Shown here one piece after another: positions 14,842 to 21,253 of a DNA stretch of 21,253 bases. The notes beneath the pieces are model-generated. The model made no database searches. It was not told the origin of the DNA and saw nothing but the letters and a program-made list of their open reading frames with translations. Both the position numbers and the translations under genes were made by a program. The stretch is from an uncultured Archangium sp. (GTDB lineage Bacteria > Myxococcota > Myxococcia > Myxococcales > Myxococcaceae), in NCBI GenBank assembly GCA_946479335.1, contig CAMLFP010000056.1, positions 1-21,253 of the forward strand, written 5' to 3'. How positions within the stretch are numbered: position 1 is the first letter of the stretch; every line of letters begins with the position of its first letter.

Positions 14842-15963
14842 TCACCCTACCCCAAGGCGGATCTGCTCGACGACTTCGATTCCATACCGCTCGATGCCGA
14901 TGATCTTGTTCGGCGTGTTGGTGAGCAGCTTGAGCTTCTTGAGGCCGAGGTCCTGCAGAATCTGCGTGCCGATGCCGACCTCCTTGAGGCGCGCCTGGCC
15001 GTCGTCGACCGGCTGCTCGTTGCTGGGGAGCTTGCCCAGCACCTCCGGCCCCGACGCGTGCTTCTGGAGCCACACCACCACCCCGCGCCCTTCTTTCTGG
15101 ATGCGGTCGAACGCGCGCTTGAGCGTGCCGTCGCCCGTCATGTGGTCGAGCAGGTCGGTCAACGGCGTCGCCCGGTGGATGCGCGTCAACACCGGCTTCT
15201 TGCCGCTGACCTCGCCCTTCACCAACGCGAGGTGCACCGCGGCATCGACGTCGCTCGCGTACGCGTACACCGTGAACTCGCCATAGGGCTCGCGGCGCAC
15301 GGTGGTCTCGCCGATGCGGCGCACCACGCGCTCCTTCGCCAGCCGGTAGGTGATGAGGTCGGCGATGGCCAGCAGCATCAGCCCGTGCTTCTTCGCGAAC
15401 TTCTGCAGCTGCGGCCGGCGCGCCATCGTGCCGTCGTCGTTCATCACCTCGCAGATGACGCCCGCGGGCTGGAAGCCGGCGAGCCGCGCCATGTCGACCG
15501 ACGCCTCGGTGTGGCCGGGGCGCACCAGCACGCCGCCGTCGCGCGCGCGCAGCGGGAAGATGTGGCCGGGCCGCGAGAGGTCGGCGGGCAGCGCGTCGGG
15601 CTTGATGGCGGCCTTCACCGTCAGCGCGCGATCTTCAGCGGAGATGCCGGTGGAGACGCCCTTCGACGCCTCGATGCTGACGGTGAACGCGGTCTGTCGC
15701 GGCGAGGTGTTGTCGTTCACCATCGGCGGGAGGTTCAGCCGGTCGACCTGCGCGGCCGAGAGCGAGAGGCACACCAGCCCGCGCGCGTGCTTGGCCATGA
15801 AGTTGATGGCCTGCGGCGTCACCTTCTCCGCGGCCATCACCAGATCGCCTTCGTTCTCACGCGATTCGTCATCGGTGAGGATGACCATCTTCCCGCGCTT
15901 CACCTCGGCGATGGCCTTCTCAACGAGCGCGATGCTGCGGGCCTCTGACTGCACGTTCGACAT
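14842..15963 (-). CDS. ribBA: RibBA-type protein: DHBP synthase with degenerate GTP cyclohydrolase II domain
   Basis: This is a 373-residue protein. I chose the ATG at 15963, which has GAGG 6 nt upstream; an ATG at 15975 and a GTG at 16002 are weaker. Residues 1-205 are 3,4-dihydroxy-2-butanone-4-phosphate synthase: acidic metal motif RENEGD at 35-40, RPGHIFPL at 131-138 (H134), and GHTEASVDMARLAG at 150-163. All look active. Residues 210-373 align to GTP cyclohydrolase II (PVLTRIH at 257-263, EGRGVVVW, KLLTNTPNK). However, the three zinc cysteines (S-E-C and R-C-D-C in the family) are missing; the region reads HRATPL...HMTGDGTL. The arginine/glutamate catalytic segment after EGRG is changed to KHASG. 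The second half is therefore probably inactive as GTP cyclohydrolase, as reported for the RibBA of Helicobacter pylori. It may be structural. A separate ribA should exist elsewhere. Confidence 0.92.
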   Translation of the reverse strand: MSNVQSEARSIALVEKAIAEVKRGKMVILTDDESRENEGDLVMAAEKVTPQAINFMAKHARGLVCLSLSAAQVDRLNLPPMVNDNTSPRQTAFTVSIEASKGVSTGISAEDRALTVKAAIKPDALPADLSRPGHIFPLRARDGGVLVRPGHTEASVDMARLAGFQPAGVICEVMNDDGTMARRPQLQKFAKKHGLMLLAIADLITYRLAKERVVRRIGETTVRREPYGEFTVYAYASDVDAAVHLALVKGEVSGKKPVLTRIHRATPLTDLLDHMTGDGTLKRAFDRIQKEGRGVVVWLQKHASGPEVLGKLPSNEQPVDDGQARLKEVGIGTQILQDLGLKKLKLLTNTPNKIIGIERYGIEVVEQIRLGVG

Positions 15964-16012
15964 GGCGCGCCTCATGTAACGAAGGCGACCGCCGCGCAAC
16001 ACTCACAGTTGA

Positions 16013-16939
16013 TCAGCCCGGCACAACGAGGTGGGCCTGCTGCTTCGACGGGCCGATGCGCACCACGAGGCCGGAGGTGAACTGCAGCGCGTCGTCCTCC
16101 ATGCCGTCGCTGAAGATGACGCCGCCCGACGGCATGAGTGACTCGAGCTGCAAGGGGTTGGCGGCGTTCACCGCGCCCGTCACCTGCGTCGCGCCGGAGT
16201 GCTTCGAGACGAACGGCTCACGCACCACGAAGCGCAGCTCGGGCGAATCCCACGGCATGCGGAGCGCCTGCAGTTGCTCGCCGCCCAGACTCTGCGACAT
16301 CGCCGAGGCGAAGGTGCACACCGACGAGAGCCAGCCCGTCGAGCCCGCGCCGGTGGAGACGATGACGCCGCTGCTGCTCTGGCGCTCCCACGATTGTTGA
16401 GAGCGCAACCGGTAGTGCGCCGAGACGTGCGTGCGCGCGCCGATGAAGAGGTCGTTGAACGCGAGCAACGTCTGCCCGTCACTCAGCCGCGCCTCCGCGA
16501 GCGTCACGCGCTGCTCGCGGTGCTTTCCGTCCAGCACCTCCGCCAACCCGCGCCGGAGCGCCTCGAGGCGGAACGGCAGCAGCACGCCGTCGAAGCGCTC
16601 CGGGTCTGGGTTCACACCGAGGATCGGGCAGTCGCCGGCATACTTGGCGGTGTTCGCCACCGTGCCGTCTTGCCCGAGCACCACCACCACGTCGGTCGCG
16701 CCGAAGAGAAACGTCGGCGCCAACGCGCGGTCCATCACCTGCACCGGGAGGCCCACGTCCAGCGCGGACCGGGTGAAGGCGAGCGACCGCTCGTACGTGT
16801 CGTGCTCCTTCGCGTAGTCGTCGAAGTCGAGGCCGGCCTGCGTCAGGTAGAACTTCGCCTGCGCCTGCGTGTTGAAGCGCTCGGTCAACAACTGCAGCCG
16901 CGTCTTCCGGGTGACGAGGACCAGCTTCTCGGCGCTCAT
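16013..16939 (-). CDS. Divergent NAD kinase-like protein
   Basis: This is a 308-residue protein of the ATP-NAD kinase fold. Core motifs can be followed: VVVVLGQDGTVANTAKY at 84-100 (usual form GGDGT), PILGVNPDPERFDG, FNDLFIGA at 161-168 (usual N-E), and GVIVSTGAGSTGW at 191-203 (usual TPTGSTAY). Late in the chain SDGMEDD stands where many NADKs have a similar acidic loop. Real NADK makes NADP from NAD with ATP or polyphosphate. Here the first Gly of GGDGT is Gln and the NE and TGST motifs are altered, so it may act on another substrate or be a sensor. An N-terminal part (about 1-75, YAKEHDTYERSL) is longer than in housekeeping NADK. The ATG at 16939 has GAGGG 5 nt upstream and lies 9 bp after the SPFH gene. 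Family is likely; substrate is open. Confidence 0.8.
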   Translation of the reverse strand: MSAEKLVLVTRKTRLQLLTERFNTQAQAKFYLTQAGLDFDDYAKEHDTYERSLAFTRSALDVGLPVQVMDRALAPTFLFGATDVVVVLGQDGTVANTAKYAGDCPILGVNPDPERFDGVLLPFRLEALRRGLAEVLDGKHREQRVTLAEARLSDGQTLLAFNDLFIGARTHVSAHYRLRSQQSWERQSSSGVIVSTGAGSTGWLSSVCTFASAMSQSLGGEQLQALRMPWDSPELRFVVREPFVSKHSGATQVTGAVNAANPLQLESLMPSGGVIFSDGMEDDALQFTSGLVVRIGPSKQQAHLVVPG

Positions 16940-16948
16940 GGCGTGCCC

Positions 16949-17923
16949 TCATTTCTTCGCAACGGTGGTGGTGGTGCTCGACGGAATCAACGCGCGCAGC
17001 AGGTCGGGCGACACGTTGAGTTCACCGATGCGCTGCGCGTTCTCCGCGAGCTCGCGGAAGGCGACGGCGATCATCGTGCCGGGGTCTCCGCCGCCCGCCT
17101 GCAGCGCGGAGAGGACCTTCCAGTCCATGCTCCGCAGCGGCTCGAGCTGCTTGCCCAGCGCCCAGGCCTGCGCCTCCGCGGCCTTCTTGTCGTTGGCGGC
17201 CTTCTGTTCGACCAGCGCCTGCCGCTCCTTCTCCATCGCGATGTCGGCCTTCATCTTCGTCTCGCGGATGTGGTGGCGCTTCTGCTCCACCATCACCTCG
17301 GTCTGGAGCTCGCTCTCCTTCACCCGGCGCTCCTGCTCGACGGCGGCGGTGCGGCGCTCGTACATCGCCTGGTCACCCTTCTTCTGGAACGCCTCGCGCG
17401 TCTCGGCTTCGAGCGCGCGCGCCATCTCCGGCGTGGGCTTGAGCGAGAGCACCGAGAGCGCCAGCAGCTCGAGGCCCATCGACTTCACCACCTCGCTGCC
17501 GCGCAGCCCGTCGCGCACCGTCGCCGCGAGGTCTTCACTCGTCGCCAGTGCGTCGGTGAGCTTCAGCTTGCCCACCACGCCGCGCGTCAGCACCTGCGCC
17601 GTGTGCACCAGCCGCTCCTCGACCTTGCGCGGGTCGTCGCTCTTCCACGCGCCCGCCGGCGTCACCGAATAGTCGAGCAGCGAGGCCAGCTTCTTCGCGT
17701 CGGCCACCCGCCACGTGAGCTGCCCTTGAATGGTCAATGTCTGGAAGTCGCCGGTCGTCTCCTGAAAGGCGAACGGCACGTCGGCGCTGGAGAGCGGCAC
17801 CACCACCAGCGTGGTGGTCGGCTCCCAGTAGAAGAACGAGAGGCCGGGCCCTTCGCGCTTCACGCGCCCCGACTTGAACTGCATCACGTGGTCGGTGGGG
17901 CGTGACTTCAGGTAGCGAATCAT
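16949..17923 (-). CDS. SPFH/band-7 family protein without TM anchor
   Basis: This is a 324-residue protein. The N-terminal half (about 1-180) follows the SPFH/band-7 fold: FKSGRVKREGPGLSFFYWEP, then TIQGQLTWRVADAKKLA and LKLTDALATSEDLA, VVKSMGLELLALSVLSLKPTPE. This is followed by a long charged helix at about 180-265, Glu/Lys/Arg/Gln-rich, as in stomatin and flotillin coiled coils. The C-terminal part (about 265-324) has PSSTTTTVAKK at the end. There is no N-terminal hydrophobic segment, so membrane binding, if any, must be peripheral. SPFH proteins form large membrane-linked rings and scaffolds. The ATG at 17923 has AAAGGAG 8 nt upstream. The NAD-kinase-like gene starts 9 bp after it and is surely co-transcribed. 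The pair probably works together. Family is secure. Confidence 0.88.
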   Translation of the reverse strand: MIRYLKSRPTDHVMQFKSGRVKREGPGLSFFYWEPTTTLVVVPLSSADVPFAFQETTGDFQTLTIQGQLTWRVADAKKLASLLDYSVTPAGAWKSDDPRKVEERLVHTAQVLTRGVVGKLKLTDALATSEDLAATVRDGLRGSEVVKSMGLELLALSVLSLKPTPEMARALEAETREAFQKKGDQAMYERRTAAVEQERRVKESELQTEVMVEQKRHHIRETKMKADIAMEKERQALVEQKAANDKKAAEAQAWALGKQLEPLRSMDWKVLSALQAGGGDPGTMIAVAFRELAENAQRIGELNVSPDLLRALIPSSTTTTVAKK

Positions 17924-18007
17924 GTGCGCGGCTCCTTTGTTTAAGTATAATTGACTTTAACGAAGGAACTGGCGACTTCGCCACCCATTCCAGGGTCCCG
18001 CGGGTAT
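17924..18007 (-). promoter_or_regulatory. AT-rich promoter-like segment with inverted repeat before the SPFH gene
   Basis: In this 84-bp gap the sequence turns clearly AT-rich over about 30 bp (17935-17965) within otherwise GC-rich DNA. On the minus strand TATACT (17949-17944) is a good -10 hexamer, although no clear -35 stands 16-18 bp before it. Overlapping it is the inverted repeat GTTTAAGT (17939-17946) and ACTTTAAC (17954-17961), matching at 7 of 8 positions around a 7-nt spacer. A dimeric regulator could bind there. The Shine-Dalgarno AAAGGAG follows. This is the best promoter candidate for the SPFH, NAD-kinase-like, rib, nusB and che genes downstream. Confidence 0.55.
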
Positions 18008-18612
18008 TCAACGGTGCGCGTTCAACCGCAGCACGTGGGTCGGCCAACGCGTCAGCCCGCGCGGGTCGCCATCGAAGCTGGCCTCGTACGTCGCGAGCAC
18101 CTCCGCGTCATCCAACAGGCCGGGCACGCGGAGCGGATCTCCGATGAGCACCTCGGCGTGCGATGCGCGGAGCCACGGGAGCAGCCGCGCGGCGAGCTCC
18201 GGCGAGTAGCACGCGTCGCCGACGAGCATGACGTCGGCCTCGGGCGGAGCGCGGTCGAGCAGATCGTCAGCGGTCGTCGTCAGGTGCACGCCGTTGAGCG
18301 CCGCGTTCTTCAGCGCGAACTCGTTGGCAACGTCGTCGATGTCGGCGCAGAGCACGCTCGCGGCTCCCGCGCGCATCGCGGCGATGCCCTCGAGCGCGCA
18401 GCCGGAGCCGAAGTCCACCACGCGCTTGCCGCGCACGACGTCGGGGTGGTCCAACACGTAGCGCGCGAGCACCTGCCCGCCGGGCCACGCGAAGGCCCAG
18501 TACGGCATGCCGTGCGTGTCGGGGGTCGCGTGCCAGCTCGGCGCGTCGGGCGGCAACAGCCACAACTTCAACTCCGGCACGAGGAACGGCGAGAGCTGCC
18601 GCAGCTCGTTTC

Positions 18613-18616
<4 letters not shown>
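18008..18616 (-). CDS. SAM-dependent protein methyltransferase, ETF-beta lysine methyltransferase-like
   Basis: This is a 202-residue class I methyltransferase. The block PYWAFAWPGGQVLARYVLD (38-56) followed by KRVVDFGSGCALEGIAA (64-80) and ADIDDVANEFALKNAALNG (91-109), then LVGDACYSPELA (131-142), is very close to the electron-transfer-flavoprotein beta-subunit lysine methyltransferases (the METTL20/ETFBKMT group) and more distantly to ribosomal protein L11 methyltransferase PrmA. The group methylates a lysine in ETF-beta and modulates electron transfer from acyl-CoA dehydrogenases. The flavoprotein link fits its place after ribE. The GTG start at 18616 overlaps the ribE stop (GTGA), so they are translated together. 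No ETF genes are in the window. Fold and subgroup are well supported; the real target is inferred. Confidence 0.83.
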
Positions 18617-19239
<623 letters not shown>

Positions 19240-19743
19240 TCACTTCTTCTTCTTCGCCGCGGGCTTGCCGGCCTGCGCTTCGATGAACTCCACGATGCGG
19301 CTGTCGGCCTTGCGCAGGCGCCGCGACAGCATGCGCGTGATGTTCTGCAGCACGATGACGTACGCGAAGTTGTCGCCCTTGTAGAGGTTCCACAGGTCGA
19401 GGTTGGTGAGCGAGTACGTCACCGCCTTCTTGCGCACCACGCAGCTCGCCGAGCGCGGCTGCAGCTCGACCAGCGTCATCTCGCCGAAGCACTCGCCGGG
19501 GCCCAGCTTGACGATCGACTGCTGCGCGCCGGAGTTGCTCTTGCGCAGCACCTCCACCTCGCCCTCGCGGATGACGTACAGCGTGCGGCCCAGCTCGCCC
19601 TCGCTGCAGATGATCTCGCCCACGTTCCAGCGGCGCTCCTCGAGCAGGTCGAAGAGGATCTCGAGGCTCGGGCCCTTGAGGTCGTGGAAGACCGGAACAC
19701 TGCGCAAGAAGGTGGCGATGGAGGCGTCGCGCTTGGTGATCAT
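19240..19743 (-). CDS. Cyclic-nucleotide-binding (CAP_ED) domain protein without HTH
   Basis: This is a 167-residue protein. The cyclic-nucleotide-binding beta barrel covers about residues 12-125, with VGEIICSEGELGRTLYVIREG at 41-61 and the phosphate-binding cassette FGEMTLVELQPRSAS at 86-100, in which E88 and R97 match the residues that bind cAMP or cGMP in the family. It ends in a helix and a lysine tail (KPAAKKKK). No DNA-binding helix-turn-helix is present, so it is not a CRP regulator but a sensor unit or decayed regulator. I chose ATG 19743 over the ATG at 19788 because the latter lies within the upstream terminator hairpin. No clear Shine-Dalgarno stands before 19743. The ribE ATG follows directly. 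Ligand is unknown. Confidence 0.85.
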   Translation of the reverse strand: MITKRDASIATFLRSVPVFHDLKGPSLEILFDLLEERRWNVGEIICSEGELGRTLYVIREGEVEVLRKSNSGAQQSIVKLGPGECFGEMTLVELQPRSASCVVRKKAVTYSLTNLDLWNLYKGDNFAYVIVLQNITRMLSRRLRKADSRIVEFIEAQAGKPAAKKKK

Positions 19744-19760
19744 GGCGCGGAAGGTGACAC

Positions 19761-19797
19761 AAAAAAAACGGAGCGCCAGCGTTTCCACCGGCGCTCC
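19761..19797 (-). terminator. Strong intrinsic terminator after the Lys/Ala-rich protein gene
   Basis: On the minus strand GGAGCGCC (19797-19790) pairs perfectly with GGCGCTCC (19777-19770) around 12 nt, and after one G and before a C comes a run of eight T (19768-19761). This is the clearest intrinsic terminator in the window. It lies 24 bp past the stop of the gene at 19822-20394 and ends only 17 bp before the ATG of the next gene at 19743. Confidence 0.88.
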
Positions 19798-19821
19798 TTC
19801 GAACTGATGGGCTGGCCCGAG

Positions 19822-20394
19822 TTACTCGGCGGGCGCGGCTTCAGGCTTGTTGGCCTCGGCCTCTTCGATGGCCTTGTCAGCGTCGGCGTTGGCCTTCTCG
19901 ACGTCGGCGTCGGCCTGCGCGTTGGCGGCGGCGAGCTTCGCGTCGGCGTCGAGCTTGGCCTTCGCGGCGGCCTCCATGGCGGCCTGGCGCTTGGCCTCGG
20001 CCTTGGCGTGCGCCTCGGCGCGCTTCTGCTCGGCCATCGCCTTGGCGGCCTCGGCCTTCAGGTTGGCGTCCTTCGGGGCCTTCTTCGCCTCGTCGGCCTT
20101 CGCCTTCGCGGCGGCCTTCGCGTCGTCGACCTTCTTCTTCCACTCGGCCTTGGCGGCCTCACCCTTCTGCTTCCACTCGGCCTTGGCCTCGTTCTGCTTG
20201 GTCTTCCACTCCTCGGCGCCGGCCTTCTTCTTCTCCTCGGCGGCCTTCTTGCGATCCTCCGCCTTGGTCTTGATCTCCTTCATCTTCGCGGCCTTGTCGG
20301 GGCCTTTGCCCTCGGGGGCGCCCTTGCCTTCGGGAGGAGCCGCGAACACCGACAACGAGAACACCGCGAGCGAGACAGCCATCAAACGACGCAT
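19822..20394 (-). CDS. Exported Lys/Ala/Glu-rich helical protein of unknown function
   Basis: This is a 190-residue protein. I chose the ATG at 20394 over the longer frame because it opens with a signal peptide, MRRLMAVSLAVFSLSVFAA, and has AAAGGAAG 7 nt upstream. Cleavage is likely after SVFA-A. The mature chain starts with a Gly/Pro/Lys-rich stretch (PPEGKGAPEGKGP) and then becomes one long alpha-helical run of Lys, Ala and Glu. Loose internal repeats are visible: EWKTKQNEAKA, EWKQKGEAAKA, EWKKKVDDAKA. The end is more acidic (DADVEKANADADKAIEEAEA). This composition resembles TolA-type or other periplasmic coiled-coil rods, though no TolA domain or C-terminal globular part is seen. Low sequence complexity makes family calls unreliable. 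The gene is followed by a strong terminator. Confidence 0.72.
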   Translation of the reverse strand: MRRLMAVSLAVFSLSVFAAPPEGKGAPEGKGPDKAAKMKEIKTKAEDRKKAAEEKKKAGAEEWKTKQNEAKAEWKQKGEAAKAEWKKKVDDAKAAAKAKADEAKKAPKDANLKAEAAKAMAEQKRAEAHAKAEAKRQAAMEAAAKAKLDADAKLAAANAQADADVEKANADADKAIEEAEANKPEAAPAE

Positions 20395-20422
20395 TGTTGA
20401 ACTTCCTTTCATGGGGGTGATT

Positions 20423-21253
20423 TCACCGCGCGCCGTAGAGCTGGAGCGCGTTCCTGCCGAGCATGCCGACTTCAACATCGGTCGGGAACTTCATCTTGAG
20501 GAGCTGTCGTATTTCGCGATCCCACGCGTAGGGGATGTTGGGGAAATCGGTGCCATACAGGATGTGCTCCGGGCGCACCTCGAACAGGCGGCGCGTCGGC
20601 TTCATGGGGAAATAGTCGGCCGCGAGCATCGTGGTGTCGAGCCACAGGTTGTCGTACCGCTCGAGCAACGCCTCGTAGCCGTCGAACTCATCGGCGCCGA
20701 GGTGCGGCACGCACAGCTTCAACTTCGGGTGCGCGCGCAAGACCCGCTCCACGCGGTCGACGGCGCACAGCGCGTACGGGTCGCACTTGTACGCGGGCGA
20801 CGCCGGCTCGCGGCCCGCGTGCATCAAGAGCGGCCGGTCGAACTCCACGCACGTCTCGTACACCTCGTGGAGCTCCGGCGCGTCGGGCGCGAAGCACTGC
20901 ACGTGGCAATGCAGCTTCACGCCATGCAGGCCCGCGGCGAACGCGTCACGCAGAAGCGCTCGCGCTCCCGGCTCACCGGGGAACACCGTCGCCAGGCCGA
21001 TGACGCGCGCGTCGCTGCGCTGCACGGCGGCGACGTACTCGTTGAGCGCCCGCGCCATGCCCGGCTTGTGCGCGTAGTGCAGCGCGACGAAGCGCGAGAC
21101 GCCGCGCGTGAAGAGGAAGTCGAGCACCTTCGGCGTGTGCAGCTTGTAGCGGATGGGCCAGCCGTGCGTGTCGAACCAGCGCCAGATGGCCTCGAACACG
21201 CCGTCGGGGAAGAGGTGCACGTGCGCGTCGACCACCGGCGGCAACGAGCGCGG
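20423..21253 (-). CDS. Amidohydrolase-2 (ACMSD-like) family metal-dependent hydrolase; start uncertain, at window edge
   Basis: The frame is open from the window edge to the stop at 20423-20425 (277 codons visible with stop). A TTG at 21244 just before PPVVDAHVH is a possible start, but the frame runs out of the window without stop, so the true start may be beyond it. The protein shows the amidohydrolase-2 barrel: metal motif DAHVHLF (HxH), GVKLHCHVQ at about 108-116 counted from the TTG, LLMHAGRE with H142, VPHLGADE with H181, and ILYGTDFPN with D233. These are the expected metal ligands and catalytic Asp. Family members decarboxylate or hydrolyse aromatic and related acids; the substrate here cannot be read. 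It lies 28 bp upstream of the Lys/Ala-rich protein gene on the same strand. Family is well supported. Confidence 0.85.
   Translation of the reverse strand, partial: PRSLPPVVDAHVHLFPDGVFEAIWRWFDTHGWPIRYKLHTPKVLDFLFTRGVSRFVALHYAHKPGMARALNEYVAAVQRSDARVIGLATVFPGEPGARALLRDAFAAGLHGVKLHCHVQCFAPDAPELHEVYETCVEFDRPLLMHAGREPASPAYKCDPYALCAVDRVERVLRAHPKLKLCVPHLGADEFDGYEALLERYDNLWLDTTMLAADYFPMKPTRRLFEVRPEHILYGTDFPNIPYAWDREIRQLLKMKFPTDVEVGMLGRNALQLYGAR

Noticed and set aside
13098..17923. Defence or phage-related island suggested by SPFH, NAD-kinase-like and macro-like domains together
   Set aside because: The genes are separated by housekeeping rib and nusB genes, have similar composition to neighbours, and no effector nuclease, integrase or repeat boundary is present.
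19744..19788. Earlier ATG start of the cyclic-nucleotide-binding gene at 19788
   Set aside because: It would place the start within the terminator hairpin and translate the T tract as Phe-Phe; the family alignment begins after the ATG at 19743.
19876..20330. Repetitive GGCCTTGGCC-type DNA as tandem repeat or CRISPR
   Set aside because: The repetition follows from Lys/Ala/Glu codons of the exported helical protein; there are no constant repeats with spacers.
19240..20422. FMN riboswitch upstream of ribE
   Set aside because: No RFN-like conserved segments are visible before ribE or before ribBA; ribE abuts the preceding gene.

Overview
The window is very GC-rich DNA, about two thirds G+C by eye. 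The genes are tightly packed and mostly on the minus strand, with frequent 4-bp ATGA/GTGA overlaps, GTG starts and Ala/Arg-rich shadow frames. A CheA/CheW/CheR/CheB cluster with a HEAT-repeat partner, the ribE/ribBA/ribH/nusB block, an SH3b-NlpC/P60 lipoprotein and many unrecognised envelope proteins all suggest a myxobacterium or close relative (Myxococcota). This assignment is inference; no rRNA, tRNA or other phylogenetic marker is present.

Layout. (1) 1-3790, assorted genes: the 3' part of a two-TM membrane protein (+), a three-TM protein (-) with its own terminator, a dispersed palindromic repeat, an SH3b plus NlpC/P60 lipoprotein (-), a divergent intergenic region, and a membrane-anchored NHL-like protein (+). 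(2) 3789-6061: a large putative exported protein of unknown function (-), translationally linked to a single-domain response regulator. (3) 6113-13472, a chemosensory cluster (-) in transcription order cheY, cheA, cheW (extended), cheW, HEAT-repeat protein, cheR, cheB. Almost every junction is a 4-bp overlap. No chemoreceptor gene lies in the window. (4) 13491-15963: a stand-alone M17-aminopeptidase N-terminal domain, nusB, ribH and ribBA. The GTP cyclohydrolase II half of RibBA has lost its zinc cysteines. (5) 16013-17923: a divergent NAD-kinase-like protein and an SPFH/band-7 protein, behind an AT-rich promoter-like segment with an inverted repeat. (6) 18008-19743: an ETF-beta-lysine-methyltransferase-like enzyme, ribE and a cyclic-nucleotide-binding-domain protein. 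(7) 19822-21253: an exported Lys/Ala/Glu-rich helical protein with a strong intrinsic terminator, and an amidohydrolase that reaches the window edge.

How the genes work together. RibBA (DHBP synthase half), RibH and RibE supply the late steps of riboflavin synthesis; ribD and a functional ribA must be elsewhere. From the SPFH gene at 17923 down to 3789 there are fifteen same-strand genes with no gap over about 50 bp. Flavin synthesis, transcription antitermination (nusB), chemosensory signalling and a putative exported protein may therefore share transcripts. The che genes can form a core signalling array (CheA, two CheW) with adaptation enzymes (CheR, CheB) and two single-domain receivers as outputs. 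The HEAT-repeat protein, translated between cheW and cheR, is probably a scaffold or partner.

No CRISPR array, insertion sequence, prophage or tRNA was seen. The least ordinary points are the HEAT protein inside the che operon, the degenerate RibBA, the lone M17 N-domain between nusB and cheY, the SPFH/NAD-kinase-like pair, and the Lys-to-Arg change in the CheB receiver.
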